This document shows positions 7,894 to 17,751 of a stretch of 48,527 nucleotides of DNA, piece after piece. The stretch is from Deltaproteobacteria bacterium (GTDB lineage: Bacteria > Desulfobacterota > Desulfarculia > Adiutricales > Adiutricaceae): assembly GCA_031288415.1 (NCBI GenBank), contig JAITRL010000222.1, positions 1-48,527 on the forward strand, in the 5' to 3' direction. The position numbers were made by a program, and so were the translations under genes. Position 1 is the stretch's first letter. Each line of letters opens with the position of its first letter. Below the pieces are notes generated by a model. That model was given only the letters and a program-made list of their open reading frames with translations. It was not told the DNA's origin and did no database searches.

Positions 7894-8926
7894 CGGGGGT
7901 TTGTTCCTTGCCCGCGGCAGGGGTAAGGTCCCTTCGGCCGGCGGGCCCGCCCGCGGCCTTTCCGGCGGCGGGAGAGGCAGGCCGGCCTCGTTGGCCCGGC
8001 CCTCGGGGGAATAAGGGCCTGGCAAACGGCGCCTGGCCTCTGAAGGCCTCGCGCGAGGCGCCTGAAGGCAGGGGCTTCCCGCGCGGCAGGGCTCAATGCC
8101 GCCGCGCTCGCCTGCGCGGCTGTCCCCGCGCGCCGCGCGGCCGCCTCGCCATTATGCCAAAAGCGGATCGCCTGCGCAAACGCGGTTCCCCTCCGCCGGG
8201 CGCGCCCGGGCTCGCCGACGGAGGGCCGGAGAGGCGCCCCGGGCGGAAAAACTGGCGCAGTCCCCTGCTGAGCGCCAGACTAGCATAAAGGGGAGGCAAA
8301 TCACAGCAAAAAACCCCGACCGCCCGACAGGGCTGGATCCAGGACGTTTAGGCCCGAAAACCCGGCAAGGCCGGAAACCCGGAAGCCCCCGCCGGGGAAT
8401 CTTCCTGAGGCGCCGGCCGGCCCGCCGCGCCCCTGCGGACATCGGGCAAGGACCCGCGTCCGTAAAATTTTGGGATATTTCGGGCCGGAGCCTGCAGGGG
8501 CTTGGGGACCCGGAAGGGCCTGAGGCTTGGGGACCCGGCAAGGCCTGGGGCTTGGGGCCTGGCTCCCAGGCGGGCCTGGGGCGGGAAGGAGGGGCGGCGG
8601 CCTCCGTGAAAAAACGCCGCCAAGGTCTTGCGGGAGGCCACGGGCGGCGTTTTAAACGGTGGCGGCGCCTCCGGCAAGGACGGGAGCTTTCCCGCAGCAG
8701 GCCGGACCGGCGCGGCTGGAAGGGGCTTTCCGGCACTTAGGCAGAGCCTGAGCGGCCCTCGCCGCAGGACAGCCGGGAGCCGGAGGGCCCGGAGCGCCTC
8801 GCGGCGCCTCTGGCAGGCCCCTGACGGGAGACTGCCGGGAGCCTGCGGGAGCCGGAGGACCGAAGCGCAGGCGCGGGGATCCTGCGGCCCGCAGGAAGCG
8901 GCCTCTTAAGGGCGGGCCGGGGAAGC
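7894..8926. other. 1-kb GC-rich gene-free spacer between rplQ and mreB
   Basis: No frame here has a recognisable product or a composition unlike the antisense background. It holds the terminator-like structure after rplQ (8609-8653). A slightly AT-richer spot near 8282-8309 offers only a weak minus-strand promoter (TTGCTG, 16 bases, TATGCT) that could serve mreB. The segment at 8500-8590 is purine-rich, with repeated GGGGACCCGG-like and GCTTGGGG words. Confidence 0.5.
8609..8653 (-). terminator. Terminator-like hairpin after rplQ
   Basis: An 11-bp perfect stem pairs 8611-8621 (AAAACGCCGCC) with 8643-8653 (GGCGGCGTTTT) around a 21-base loop. Six A residues at 8609-8614 give a six-T tail when read on the minus strand, and four T follow on the plus strand, so it could work in both directions. 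It lies about 275 bases after the rplQ stop and probably marks the end of the ribosomal transcript. Confidence 0.5.
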
Positions 8927-9502
8927 CTAGTCCTCCTGGGCGGTCTTGAGCTCCTGCTGCCGCTTGCGGCTGGCCTCGACCCTCCGGCGGCGGTCCTCGG
9001 CCCGGCGGCCCCGGTCGCTCCTGTCGCCGACCTTCACGTAGTCGGGGGTGATGAGGGAGACGGCGGCCATGACCGCGGCATCCCCCTTGCGGAGGCCGAT
9101 CCGTCCCATGGTGAGGAAGCCGGAGCCCCTCTCCTTGAAGAGGTCGGAGGTCTTCACCGCCTCGAAGAGGCGGTTGACGGTGGAGCCCTTGGTGAGGATG
9201 CCCTGGGCTCTCCGGTAGCTGGGAATGTCGCCCTTCTTGGCCAGGAGCGCGACCTTGTCCACCAGGGGCTTCATGGCCTTGGCCTTGTCCACCGTGGTGA
9301 CCAGCCGGTTGACCTGCTTGCGGGGCCGGTAGTTGGTCTTCGCGGTGCTCCGGTCCTTGGCCGCGGCCTCCCTCTTGACGGCCTTCTCATCCTTCTCGTC
9401 GTACAGGAAGTTGTCGAAAAGGCTGGTCACCAGGTTCCTCAAAAGCATCCGGCGGTGGGATGCGGTGCGGCCCAGCTTGACGTTGGATTTGCGGTGCCTC
9501 AT
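8927..9502 (-). CDS. rplQ: Ribosomal protein bL17 with large internal insertion
   Basis: A component of the large subunit near the tunnel exit. The ATG at 9502 gives the canonical N-terminus MRHRKSNVKLGR; a longer open frame upstream does not resemble bL17. The protein has 191 residues against about 120 in most bacteria. A charged insertion of about 33 residues (about 30-66, Lys/Glu/Asp/Ala-rich) interrupts the fold between the LVTSLF helix and the VTTVDKAKAMKPLVDK segment. There is also a basic-acidic C-terminal tail (about 153-191). The core GLRKGDAAVMA motif is intact, so the gene looks functional. It is the last gene of the alpha operon, 63 bases after rpoA. Confidence 0.95.
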   Translation of the reverse strand: MRHRKSNVKLGRTASHRRMLLRNLVTSLFDNFLYDEKDEKAVKREAAAKDRSTAKTNYRPRKQVNRLVTTVDKAKAMKPLVDKVALLAKKGDIPSYRRAQGILTKGSTVNRLFEAVKTSDLFKERGSGFLTMGRIGLRKGDAAVMAAVSLITPDYVKVGDRSDRGRRAEDRRRRVEASRKRQQELKTAQED

Positions 9503-9565
9503 GGTTCTTCTCTCAGTCGCGGGCCGGAGGGCGGCCTCAGGCAAAGGCCCCCCCAGGACCCGCGC

Positions 9566-10564
<999 letters not shown>

Positions 10565-10711
10565 GGCCTCTCCCGAAAACCGCTCGCGGGTTAAGGTTCA
10601 ATGGCTTGGGCGCCGGCGGCGGCCTGGGGGCCCGCCGCCGGCGGGAGCGACTTCAGGGCCCCGGCGGGCCGCGGCCCGCTTCCGGGGGGGCCGCGCCCGC
10701 AGGCGTCAAGG

Positions 10712-11338
10712 CTACTTGGAGTAGAGCTCGACTATGAGCTGCTCGTTGATGGTCACGGGGAGGTCCTGGCGGGTGGGGAGGTCCTTGATCCGGCCCTTGA
10801 AGGCGGCCTTGTCCAGCTCCATCCACGCGGGCCCGCCCCGGCGGCCCACGGTCTCCAGGGCGCCCGCGATGACCGCGGCGCCGCGGCTCTTCTCGCGGAT
10901 GCTCACCTCGTCCCCGGACTTCACGAGGAAGCTCGGGATGTCCACCTTGCGGCCGTTGACCTGGAAATGGCCGTGGGAGACCAGCTGGCGGGCCTGGGTC
11001 CTGGAGCCGGCGAAGCCCAGGCGGAAGACTATGTTGTCCAGGCGCCTCTCCAGGAGGATCAGGAGGTTCCCGCCGGTGACGCCCTTCTGGCGCTCGGCCT
11101 TCTCGAAGAGGGCCCGGAACTGCTTTTCCAGCAGGCCGTAGGAGCGCTTCACCTTCTGCTTCTCCCTGAGCATCAGGCTGTAGCTGGTGGGTTTTCCCCT
11201 GTGCCTTCCGTGCATGCCGGGCGCCTGGGGCCTCCTGTCGAAGGAGCACTTCGCCGAGTAGCAGCGGTCCCCCTTCAGGAAGAGCTTGGAGTTCTCCCGC
11301 CGGCATATCCGGCAGCTTGCATCGGTGTATCTGGCCAA
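10712..11338 (-). CDS. rpsD: Ribosomal protein uS4 (zinc-binding form)
   Basis: uS4 is a primary 16S rRNA binder that starts small-subunit assembly. It has 208 residues with four cysteines at 9, 12, 26 and 31 in the N-terminal domain, the C+ zinc-binding variant, and the S4 RNA-binding domain ([22 protein letters not shown]). The start is TTG at 11338: it gives the standard MARYTD N-terminus and has GGGAGGA about eight bases upstream; no ATG is nearby. In many bacteria uS4 represses its own operon, but I saw no target structure here. Confidence 0.97.
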   Translation of the reverse strand: MARYTDASCRICRRENSKLFLKGDRCYSAKCSFDRRPQAPGMHGRHRGKPTSYSLMLREKQKVKRSYGLLEKQFRALFEKAERQKGVTGGNLLILLERRLDNIVFRLGFAGSRTQARQLVSHGHFQVNGRKVDIPSFLVKSGDEVSIREKSRGAAVIAGALETVGRRGGPAWMELDKAAFKGRIKDLPTRQDLPVTINEQLIVELYSK

Positions 11339-11501
11339 ACGAATCGTTCCTCCCGAATGCGGAAAAAAAAGCTGAAGTCCGGGGCTGCGGCGGGGCTCGC
11401 CCGAGCCGGGCCTCGCAGGGCCCTCAGACGCCCTCGCGGGGCCGCGCGGGCCCGCAGCCCTCCGCAGCCCCGCCGGCCGGGCGGGCCGCGGGCCTCTAAG
11501 G

Positions 11502-11897
11502 CTAAACGCGGCGCCGTTTGGGGGGGCGGCAGCCGTTGTGGGGGATAGGGGTCACGTCCCTGATGAGGGTCACGTGGAGGCCGGAGGAGGCGAAGGCCCG
11601 CATGGCCGCCTCCCTGGCGTTCCCCGGGCCTTTCACGAAAATCTGGATGGTGTGCATCCCGTAGTCGCGGATCTTCTTGCAGGCGTCCTCGACCGCGGTC
11701 TGCGCCGCGTACGGGGTGCTTTTACGGGAGCCCTTGAAGCCCGTGACGCCCGAGCTGGACCAGACGAGGGTGTTGCCGTCGGGGTCGGTGATGGTCACGA
11801 TGGTGTTGGAGAACGTGGACAGGATATGGGCGATCCCGGCGGGCACGTTCTTCTTTTCCTTCTTCTTGCGGGCTTTGCGGACAGCCTTGGCCGACAT
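11502..11897 (-). CDS. rpsK: Ribosomal protein uS11
   Basis: A platform protein of the small subunit near the mRNA exit. The 131 residues start at an ATG and carry the conserved central part ([29 protein letters not shown]) and the C-terminal [12 protein letters not shown]. The length is normal. It lies between rpsM and rpsD, with 79 and 163 bases of spacer. Confidence 0.98.
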   Translation of the reverse strand: MSAKAVRKARKKKEKKNVPAGIAHILSTFSNTIVTITDPDGNTLVWSSSGVTGFKGSRKSTPYAAQTAVEDACKKIRDYGMHTIQIFVKGPGNAREAAMRAFASSGLHVTLIRDVTPIPHNGCRPPKRRRV

Positions 11898-11976
11898 ATC
11901 TAGATTACCGTCCTCCGGGGGCGCTCGCTCCGGGGCTTCCGGCGGGCCCCTTGCGCGCAGGGCCCGGCCTCAGTGG

Positions 11977-12360
11977 TTAGGACTTGGACGGGGCCTTCTT
12001 CTTCCCGACCACCGCGCGGCGCGGCCCCTTGCGGGTGCGGGCGTTGGTGTGGGTCCTCTGGCCCCTGACGGGCAGGTTCCTGCGGTGCCTCAGGCCCCGG
12101 TAGCAGCCCAGGTCCATGAGCCTTTTGATGTTCGTGAGGATCTCGCGGCGCAGGTCGCCTTCCACCTTGTACTCGGAGTCGATGATCCTGCGGATGCGGG
12201 TCACCTGATCCTCGGTGAGGCTGTCGCTCCTGACGGCTCCGTCGACCCCCGCCTTCTGGCAGATGGCCAGGGCGCTGGGCCGCCCCAGGCCGAAAATGTA
12301 GGTGAGGGCGATGTCGATTCTCTTCTGCCGCGGCAGATCTATGCCTGATATCCTGGGCAA
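11977..12360 (-). CDS. rpsM: Ribosomal protein uS13
   Basis: A small-subunit head protein that contacts the P-site tRNA and uL5. It has 127 residues, with the N-terminal [19 protein letters not shown] region and the C-terminal [20 protein letters not shown] motif. The start is TTG at 12360, supported by a strong AGGAGGGG about six bases upstream and by the fit to the family N-terminus (here MPRISG). It follows rpmJ by 34 bases. Confidence 0.97.
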   Translation of the reverse strand: MPRISGIDLPRQKRIDIALTYIFGLGRPSALAICQKAGVDGAVRSDSLTEDQVTRIRRIIDSEYKVEGDLRREILTNIKRLMDLGCYRGLRHRRNLPVRGQRTHTNARTRKGPRRAVVGKKKAPSKS

Positions 12361-12394
12361 TTCTCCCCTCCTGGGCGCGCGGGCGCGGCGGTCC

Positions 12395-12508
12395 CTAGCC
12401 CTGGCGCTGCTTGTGCTTGGGGTTGGAGCAGATGACGCGGACCTGGCCGAAACGCTTGATGATCTTGCATTTCATGCACATCTTCTTGACTGACGAGCGG
12501 ACTTTCAT
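12395..12508 (-). CDS. rpmJ: Ribosomal protein bL36 (zinc-binding form)
   Basis: A 37-residue protein read from the ATG at 12508 to the TAG at 12395-12397. It begins [11 protein letters not shown] and carries the zinc ligands Cys11, Cys14, Cys27 and His32, so it is the C+ form that stabilises 23S rRNA near the peptidyl transferase centre. It sits between adk and rpsM. The gene infA, often its upstream neighbour, is absent, since only 187 bases separate rpmJ from adk. Confidence 0.95.
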   Translation of the reverse strand: MKVRSSVKKMCMKCKIIKRFGQVRVICSNPKHKQRQG

Positions 12509-12695
12509 GGCCTTGATCCTTCAATTGCGGCCGGCCGGTCCCGGAAAAAGCACCGGCGGGCGTCGGAGGGCTGGAGACGGGTATTGGCAAGGTCCGGGGC
12601 CGCCTTGCGGCGGGCGGCCCCGCGCGCCATGCGGCGGAGGGGCGGAAAAAGGTTTTCCCGATCCGCCGGCCCCTGCGGCGGCGGGGCCCGGAGGC

Positions 12696-13337
12696 TCAGG
12701 AAAGGGCCTGGAAAAGGGCCTTCTCCACCTCGGCGGGGGGCTTGCTCCCGTCCACCCGGCGGATAAGGCCCTTGTTCTCGTAGTACCCGATGAGAGGCCC
12801 GGTCTGGCTGGCGTAGACCTTGAGGCGGTTGAGGACCGCCTCGGCGGCGTCGTCGGCCCTCTGGTAGATCTCGCCGGAACACTTGGGGCAGATCATGGAC
12901 TCGGGCGGGGGGTTGTGGGTCTGATGCCAGACCGCGCCGCAGGACTTGCAGACCCTGCGGCCCGAGAGCCGGCCCACCACGGTCCCGTCGGGCGCCTCGA
13001 GGAGGGCGACATGGTCGATGCGGGTCCCCTGGAGGGCGAGGAGCCTGTCAAGCTCCTCGGCCTGGACCGGGGTCCTGGGGAAGCCGTCCAGCAGGAAGCC
13101 CTTGGCGCAGTCGGGCTCCCGGAGCCGGTCGGAGACCAGTTCCAGGACCAGGCCGTCCGGGACGAGCTCGCCCTTCTCCATGTAGCCCTTGGCCTTTAGC
13201 CCGAGAGGGGTGCCTTCGGCCAGGTTCCTGCGGAAGATGTCCCCGGTCGAGATATGGGGGATCCCGAAACGGTTCTTGACGGCGGCGGCCTGCGTGCCCT
13301 TCCCGGTTCCGGGAGGGCCCAAAAGGACTATGATCAT
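12696..13337 (-). CDS. adk: Adenylate kinase (zinc-containing long form)
   Basis: Catalyses ATP + AMP = 2 ADP in the cytoplasm. The ATG at 13337 gives 213 residues and is preceded by a perfect GGAGG at a six-base spacing; a longer open frame upstream does not resemble the family. Visible features are the P-loop GPPGTGKGT (7-15), the AMP-binding STGDIFRR, the GFPRT motif, and a LID domain with four cysteines (CKSCG...CPKC) that should bind zinc. Its place between secY and rpmJ is common. A good promoter lies 60 bases upstream, so adk may lead a separate transcript that includes the alpha operon. Confidence 0.97.
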   Translation of the reverse strand: MIIVLLGPPGTGKGTQAAAVKNRFGIPHISTGDIFRRNLAEGTPLGLKAKGYMEKGELVPDGLVLELVSDRLREPDCAKGFLLDGFPRTPVQAEELDRLLALQGTRIDHVALLEAPDGTVVGRLSGRRVCKSCGAVWHQTHNPPPESMICPKCSGEIYQRADDAAEAVLNRLKVYASQTGPLIGYYENKGLIRRVDGSKPPAEVEKALFQALS

Positions 13338-13397
13338 GGGAGGCCTCCGCGGCCCGCCGCCCTGAAGCGACGCTCGCCGCAGGGAGGGCAAATTGCC

Positions 13398-13427
13398 ATT
13401 ATTGCACGATTCGGCCTTCCCGGTCAA
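13398..13427 (-). promoter_or_regulatory. Sigma70-type promoter upstream of adk
   Basis: On the minus strand TTGACC (13422-13427, 5 of 6 consensus) and AATAAT (13398-13403, 5 of 6) are 18 bases apart, and transcription would begin about 50 bases before the adk ATG. It lies in the AT-richest spot of a 269-base spacer after secY. It would give adk, rpmJ, rpsM, rpsK, rpsD, rpoA and rplQ their own transcript. Confidence 0.6.
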
Positions 13428-13606
13428 GAGGCGGCCGGAAGGCGCGAAACAGGGGGAAATGCGGGAAAAAAAGAGGAAACTGCCGAAATCAGAAGGATAA
13501 AAAAATCCGCCGGGGCAAAAAACCGAAAAGGCGAAAAACCGGAAAAACCGAGAACCGGTCGGGAAACAGGGGAAAAAACGGGAAACCGGAAAAAGGCCGG
13601 CGCGGC

Positions 13607-14941
13607 CTAAAAGCCCCTCCGCCTGGGGTGGATCTTGCCCATGCCCGACAGGCCCTTCTTGAGGAAGCCGTCGTACTGCTGGTTCACCACGTAGGAATAT
13701 ATCTGGGCGACCGTGTCGAGGGCGACCCCCACGACGATCAGGAGCGCCGTGCCCCCGAAATAGAAGTTCACGTTGAAGTAGCGGCTGACGAACGAGGGGA
13801 GCAGGCAGATGACCGACACGTAGAGGGCGCCCCACAGGGTGATGCGGGTGAGCACCCGGTCTATGTACTCGGCCGTCCGCGGGCCCGGCCGGATGCCCGG
13901 CACGAAGCCCCCGTTCTTCTGCATGTTCTCGGCCACGTCCGAAGGGTTGAACTGGACCCCGGTGTAGAAGTAGCAGAAGAACACGATGAGGGCGACGTAG
14001 ATGAGGTTATAGAGCCAGTTGCCCCGGTTGAGCCACTCGGTCATGCCCTTGATGGTGGGGTTGTCGACGAACTGCCCGATGGTGGCCGGGAACATGATGA
14101 GGGAGCTGGCGAAGATGGGGGGGATAACGCCGGCCGGGTTGAGCTTGAGGGGCAGGTGGGTGTTCCTGCCGCCCACGAGGCGCCTCCCCACCATGCGCTG
14201 GGAGTAGCTCACGGGGATGCGCCGCTGGGCCCTCTCGCAGAACACGACCCCCGCCACTATGACCAGCATCGCCGCCCCCAGGAAGGCCATGCGCAGAGGG
14301 GACTGGTCGCCGTGGAACACTGCCTGGAAGGTCTCCACTATGGCCGAGGGGAGCCCCTCCACTATGCCGGCGAAGATGATGAGCGAGATGCCGTTGCCGA
14401 TCCCGCGCTCCGTTATCTGCTCGCCGAGCCACATGATGAAGCAGGTGCCCGCGGCCAGGGTTATCATGCTCATGAGCCGGAACGACGTGCCGGGCTGGAG
14501 CACTATGGAGTCCGCGCCCGCCATCTGCATGCGCTCGATGCCCACCGCCAGCATGAAGCCCTGGAAGAGGGAGAGGCCCACTGTCAGGTAGCGCGAGTAC
14601 TGGGTGAGCTTGCGCCGGCCCTGCTGCCCCCCCTCCTTCTTGAGGCGGCCCAGGTGCGGCCAGACGACCGTGAGCAGCTCCACGATGATGGAGGCCGAGA
14701 TGTAGGGCCTGATGCCCATGGCGAAGATGGAGAACTGGGACAGCGCCCTGCCGGAGAAGAGGTCGAACAGCCCCAGGAGGGTCCCCTGGTAGCGGCTGAA
14801 GAACTCGGCCAGGACCGCCGTGTCCACCCCCGGGGTGGGGATGTGGACGCCGATGCGGTACACCGCCAGGATGGCGAGCACGTACAGGAGGCGGTTGCGC
14901 AGATCCTTGGAGATTCCGCCTTTTGCGACGCCTGCTTGCAA
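13607..14941 (-). CDS. secY: SecY protein translocase channel subunit
   Basis: The pore of the Sec translocon, which exports unfolded proteins and inserts membrane proteins. It has 444 residues with about ten membrane helices, the plug and pore region after helix 1 (HIPTPGVD), and conserved loops such as GIGNGISLIIFAGI and the C5/C6 cytoplasmic region with MQKNGGFVPGIRPG. The start at 14941 is TTG, with AAGGA about ten bases before it; no ATG is available close by. It follows rplO by 177 bases, the normal spc-operon order. Confidence 0.97.
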   Translation of the reverse strand: MQAGVAKGGISKDLRNRLLYVLAILAVYRIGVHIPTPGVDTAVLAEFFSRYQGTLLGLFDLFSGRALSQFSIFAMGIRPYISASIIVELLTVVWPHLGRLKKEGGQQGRRKLTQYSRYLTVGLSLFQGFMLAVGIERMQMAGADSIVLQPGTSFRLMSMITLAAGTCFIMWLGEQITERGIGNGISLIIFAGIVEGLPSAIVETFQAVFHGDQSPLRMAFLGAAMLVIVAGVVFCERAQRRIPVSYSQRMVGRRLVGGRNTHLPLKLNPAGVIPPIFASSLIMFPATIGQFVDNPTIKGMTEWLNRGNWLYNLIYVALIVFFCYFYTGVQFNPSDVAENMQKNGGFVPGIRPGPRTAEYIDRVLTRITLWGALYVSVICLLPSFVSRYFNVNFYFGGTALLIVVGVALDTVAQIYSYVVNQQYDGFLKKGLSGMGKIHPRRRGF

Positions 14942-15118
14942 CTGGTCCGTCCTTCGCCGCGGCCCCTCCGGACAGGGGAAGGCGGCCTCTCGCGCGGCCC
15001 GCGCGGCCTTGGGATGAGGTCGGTTCGGGGAACCCGCCGGCGCCTGCGGCCTCCGGTGGCGGCGGGCGAAGCGGGGAGGGGCGGGCCCGGGGGAGGGCCC
15101 CCGCCAGGCCGGGAGGGC

Positions 15119-15604
15119 TCAGGCCGCCCCGGAGGCGGCGGCGGGCCTTGCGGCCTTCAGCGGCGCCTGCTCTACCTTGCCCCCGGCCTCGGTCACTTTC
15201 TTGACCGCGGCCGCGCTGGCGTACTGGACCCGGAAGGTCAGGGGCTTCGTTATCTCGCCCTTGGCCAGCAGGCGCACCGGAAGCTCCGGGCCGCGGGAGA
15301 GCCCGAGGGCCCGGATGGCGGCGGAGTCCACGACGCTTCCGGCCTCGAGCTCCGCAAAGGAGCCCAGGTTCACGACCGCCCAGCGCCTCTTGAAGACGTT
15401 GGTGAAGCCCCGCTTGGGGAGCTGCCTCTGGAGGGGCATCTGCCCTCCCTCGAAGCCGGGAGGGGTGCCGCCGCCGGATCTGGCCTTCTGCCCCTTGTGG
15501 CCGCGGCCGGAGGTCTTGCCGAGGCCGGAGGACTCCCCGCGGCCCACGCGCTTGCGCGGCTTGCGGGAACCTTTGGGGGGGGCGAGGTTGGAGAGGGTGA
15601 GCAT
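15119..15604 (-). CDS. rplO: Ribosomal protein uL15
   Basis: A late-assembly protein of the large subunit. The 161 residues show the Gly/Lys/Arg-rich N-terminal extension (GSRKPRKRVGRGESSGLGKTSGRG split by conserved glycines) and the globular C-terminal domain. The ATG overlaps the rpmD stop by one base (TGATG), so the two are translationally coupled. The C-terminus is Ala-rich and slightly longer than usual. Confidence 0.96.
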   Translation of the reverse strand: MLTLSNLAPPKGSRKPRKRVGRGESSGLGKTSGRGHKGQKARSGGGTPPGFEGGQMPLQRQLPKRGFTNVFKRRWAVVNLGSFAELEAGSVVDSAAIRALGLSRGPELPVRLLAKGEITKPLTFRVQYASAAAVKKVTEAGGKVEQAPLKAARPAAASGAA

Positions 15605-15795
15605 CAGATCTCCTCCACCTTCAATAGGTACTCTATCTTCCTGATCATGCCGAGGATGGGGGGGGTCGCGTTCTGTTCGACCGAGTGGCCGATCCTCTTG
15701 AGGCCCAAGGCCGCCGCCGTCCGGCGATGGCTCGGGAGCCTGCCGATGAGGCTCCTCTTCTGGGTTATCCTGAGCCTTTTGACCTGTTCTTCCAT
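15604..15795 (-). CDS. rpmD: Ribosomal protein uL30
   Basis: A small large-subunit protein of 63 residues with [20 protein letters not shown] and the GLKRIGHSV segment typical of bacterial uL30. ATG start at 15795. It is coupled to rplO by a one-base stop/start overlap, and 204 bases of GC-rich spacer separate it from rpsE upstream. Confidence 0.96.
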   Translation of the reverse strand: MEEQVKRLRITQKRSLIGRLPSHRRTAAALGLKRIGHSVEQNATPPILGMIRKIEYLLKVEEI

Positions 15796-15999
15796 GTCTT
15801 GGGTCTCCTTACGGGGGCTCCTTTATAGGCCTATGGCCCGGACCGGGCAGGCGCGGCCCGGCCGGGCGACGGCCCGGGCCCCTCAGGGGCCCCGCCTGCT
15901 CCCGGCGGGAGGCGAAACTCCCGGGCCAGGGGCAAAGCCTGCGCGCGGGCGCGGCGGGGGCCCGGCGCCCTGCGGGGCGGGCCCCCCCGGCCTCCGCCC

Positions 16000-16503
16000 T
16001 CAGACCCGGAGGCGCTCGGGGGGGACCCCGCGCTCCCTGGCCACGGTGCGGGCGAGCTTCATCTGGCCCAGGGCGTCCATGGAAGCGCGGACCACGTTGT
16101 GGGGGTTGTTGGACCCCAGGACCTTGCTCAAGAGGTCCTTGACCCCGGCGGCCTCCACCACCGCCCGCACGGAGCCGCCGGCGATGACGCCGGTGCCCTT
16201 GGCGGCGGGCTTGAGGAGCACCCGGCCCGAGCCGTGCTTCCCGATGGCCTGGTGGGGGACCGTCGTGCCCGCCAGATCCACCTGGACCATGGCCTTCTTG
16301 GCCTTCTCGGTGCCCTTGCGGATGGCCTCGGGCACCTCGGCGGCCTTGCCGAGGCCCGCGCCCACCTTGCCGCGGCCGTCGCCCACGACTACGATCGCCG
16401 AAAACGAGAAGCGCCTGCCTCCCTTGACGACCTTGGCCACGCGGTTGACGTGGACCACCTTCTCGATAAAGCCCGAGTCTTCAGGCTCCGGTCTGTAAGC
16501 CAC
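16000..16503 (-). CDS. rpsE: Ribosomal protein uS5
   Basis: A small-subunit protein that helps decoding accuracy and mRNA entry. It has 167 residues with the N-terminal double-stranded RNA-binding fold ([28 protein letters not shown]) and the C-terminal domain ([20 protein letters not shown]). The start is GTG at 16503. All typical motifs are present and the length is normal. Confidence 0.97.
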   Translation of the reverse strand: MAYRPEPEDSGFIEKVVHVNRVAKVVKGGRRFSFSAIVVVGDGRGKVGAGLGKAAEVPEAIRKGTEKAKKAMVQVDLAGTTVPHQAIGKHGSGRVLLKPAAKGTGVIAGGSVRAVVEAAGVKDLLSKVLGSNNPHNVVRASMDALGQMKLARTVARERGVPPERLRV

Positions 16504-16545
16504 TTGCTTCCACCTGTAGCCCCGGCAGGAAACCGGGTGAAACCC

Positions 16546-16908
16546 CTAGAACTTCAGGCCGGCCTCGCGGGCCCCCTCGGAGAGGGCCTTGACCCGGCCG
16601 TGGTAAAGAAACCCGTTGCGGTCGAAGACCACGGCGCCGTAACCCTTGCCTTTGGCCGCCTCGGCGACGGCCTTGCCCACGGCCTTGGCCGCCTCGATCT
16701 TCTTGAGGCCTCCCAGGCTCCCCTTGACCGAGGCGGTCAGGGTGGAGGCCGCGGCCAGGGTACGGCCCGAGACATCGTCTATGAGCTGGGCGTAGATGTG
16801 CCGCGCGGAGCGGAAGACCGACAGGCGGGGCCTCTCGGCGGTGCCCCGCACCTTCTTCCGCACGCGCCTCTGGCGCGTGTGGCGCATCTCGATGCGTTTG
16901 TTCTTCAC
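16546..16908 (-). CDS. rplR: Ribosomal protein uL18
   Basis: Binds 5S rRNA in the central protuberance. The 120 residues contain [20 protein letters not shown] and the C-terminal [24 protein letters not shown] split across the conserved 5S-contact region. GTG start at 16908. Normal length and normal position between rplF and rpsE. Confidence 0.97.
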   Translation of the reverse strand: MKNKRIEMRHTRQRRVRKKVRGTAERPRLSVFRSARHIYAQLIDDVSGRTLAAASTLTASVKGSLGGLKKIEAAKAVGKAVAEAAKGKGYGAVVFDRNGFLYHGRVKALSEGAREAGLKF

Positions 16909-16974
16909 TGTTGCAAGTCCCTTTCACGCCGACGGCGGGAGCCCGCTGGGCCGGCCGGCGGCAGCCTTCAGGCC

Positions 16975-17523
16975 CTACTTGGAGCCGGCCTTGCCGACCT
17001 TGCGGCGGATGACCTCTCCCATGTACCTGATGCCTTTGCCCTTGTAGGGCTCCGGGGGGCGGTAGGCGCGGATGGTGGCGCAGGTCTGCCCCAGGAGCTC
17101 GTTGTCCACCGAGGAGAGGGAAACCCTCCCGGCCTTGGTGTCCACCTTGGCCTCCACGCCCTCAGGCAGGGCGTGGATGACCGGGTGCGAGAAACCCAAA
17201 GAGAGGCGCAGGGCCCGGGGGCCCTCCTCCTCTATCTTCCAGCCGACCCCCTGGACCTCCAGGGTCTTGGAGAAGCCGGCGGACACCCCCGTCACCATGT
17301 TGGCCGCCAGGCTCCTGGAGAGGCCCCAGAAGGGCTTGGAGGAGGGATCGGAGGGATCCCTGGGGACCACCTTCAGGCTCCCGCCCTCGACCTGCGCCGT
17401 GACGGCCGCGTGCAGGCGGCGCTTCAAGGCCCCTTTGGGCCCCTTGACCTCAAGCTCGGGGTCCTTCCAGGTGACCTGGACCCCCTGGGGGAGGGTTATG
17501 GGGAGTTTGCCTATTCTGGACAT
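16975..17523 (-). CDS. rplF: Ribosomal protein uL6
   Basis: A large-subunit protein near the sarcin-ricin loop. It has 182 residues with the two tandem L6 domains, the N-terminal MSRIGKLPITLPQGV and the C-terminal signature PEPYKGKGIRYMGEVIRRK. ATG start at 17523. No anomalies; 228 bases of GC-rich spacer precede it after rpsH. Confidence 0.97.
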   Translation of the reverse strand: MSRIGKLPITLPQGVQVTWKDPELEVKGPKGALKRRLHAAVTAQVEGGSLKVVPRDPSDPSSKPFWGLSRSLAANMVTGVSAGFSKTLEVQGVGWKIEEEGPRALRLSLGFSHPVIHALPEGVEAKVDTKAGRVSLSSVDNELLGQTCATIRAYRPPEPYKGKGIRYMGEVIRRKVGKAGSK

Positions 17524-17751
17524 GTGATCACCCGAAGGGCAGCCGGGCCTGAAAAGCGCGGCCCGGATGGGCGCAAGGCCCCGGCGGCCTTGCGGACCTG
17601 ACGCGCCGCGGGGCCTGAGGGCCGGGAAGCGCGCGGGAAGGGCCGGGGCCGCGGACGGGCGCGCCCCTCGGCCTGCGGAGGGCCTGCGGGGGCCCTGGGC
17701 CGGGGAAGGCGCGCCAAGGAAAAAGGCAGGCCCTCCCCCCGGAAACGAAAC

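Noticed and set aside
7894-8025. N-terminal extension of MreB by 44 residues
   Set aside because: The extension is Pro/Arg-rich and unlike MreB; the ATG at 7893 has a ribosome binding site and gives the standard N-terminus.
13628-16498. Plus-strand frame of more than 950 codons across secY, rplO, rpmD and rpsE
   Set aside because: It spans four well-supported minus-strand genes and their spacers; its composition is that of an antisense shadow in high-GC DNA.
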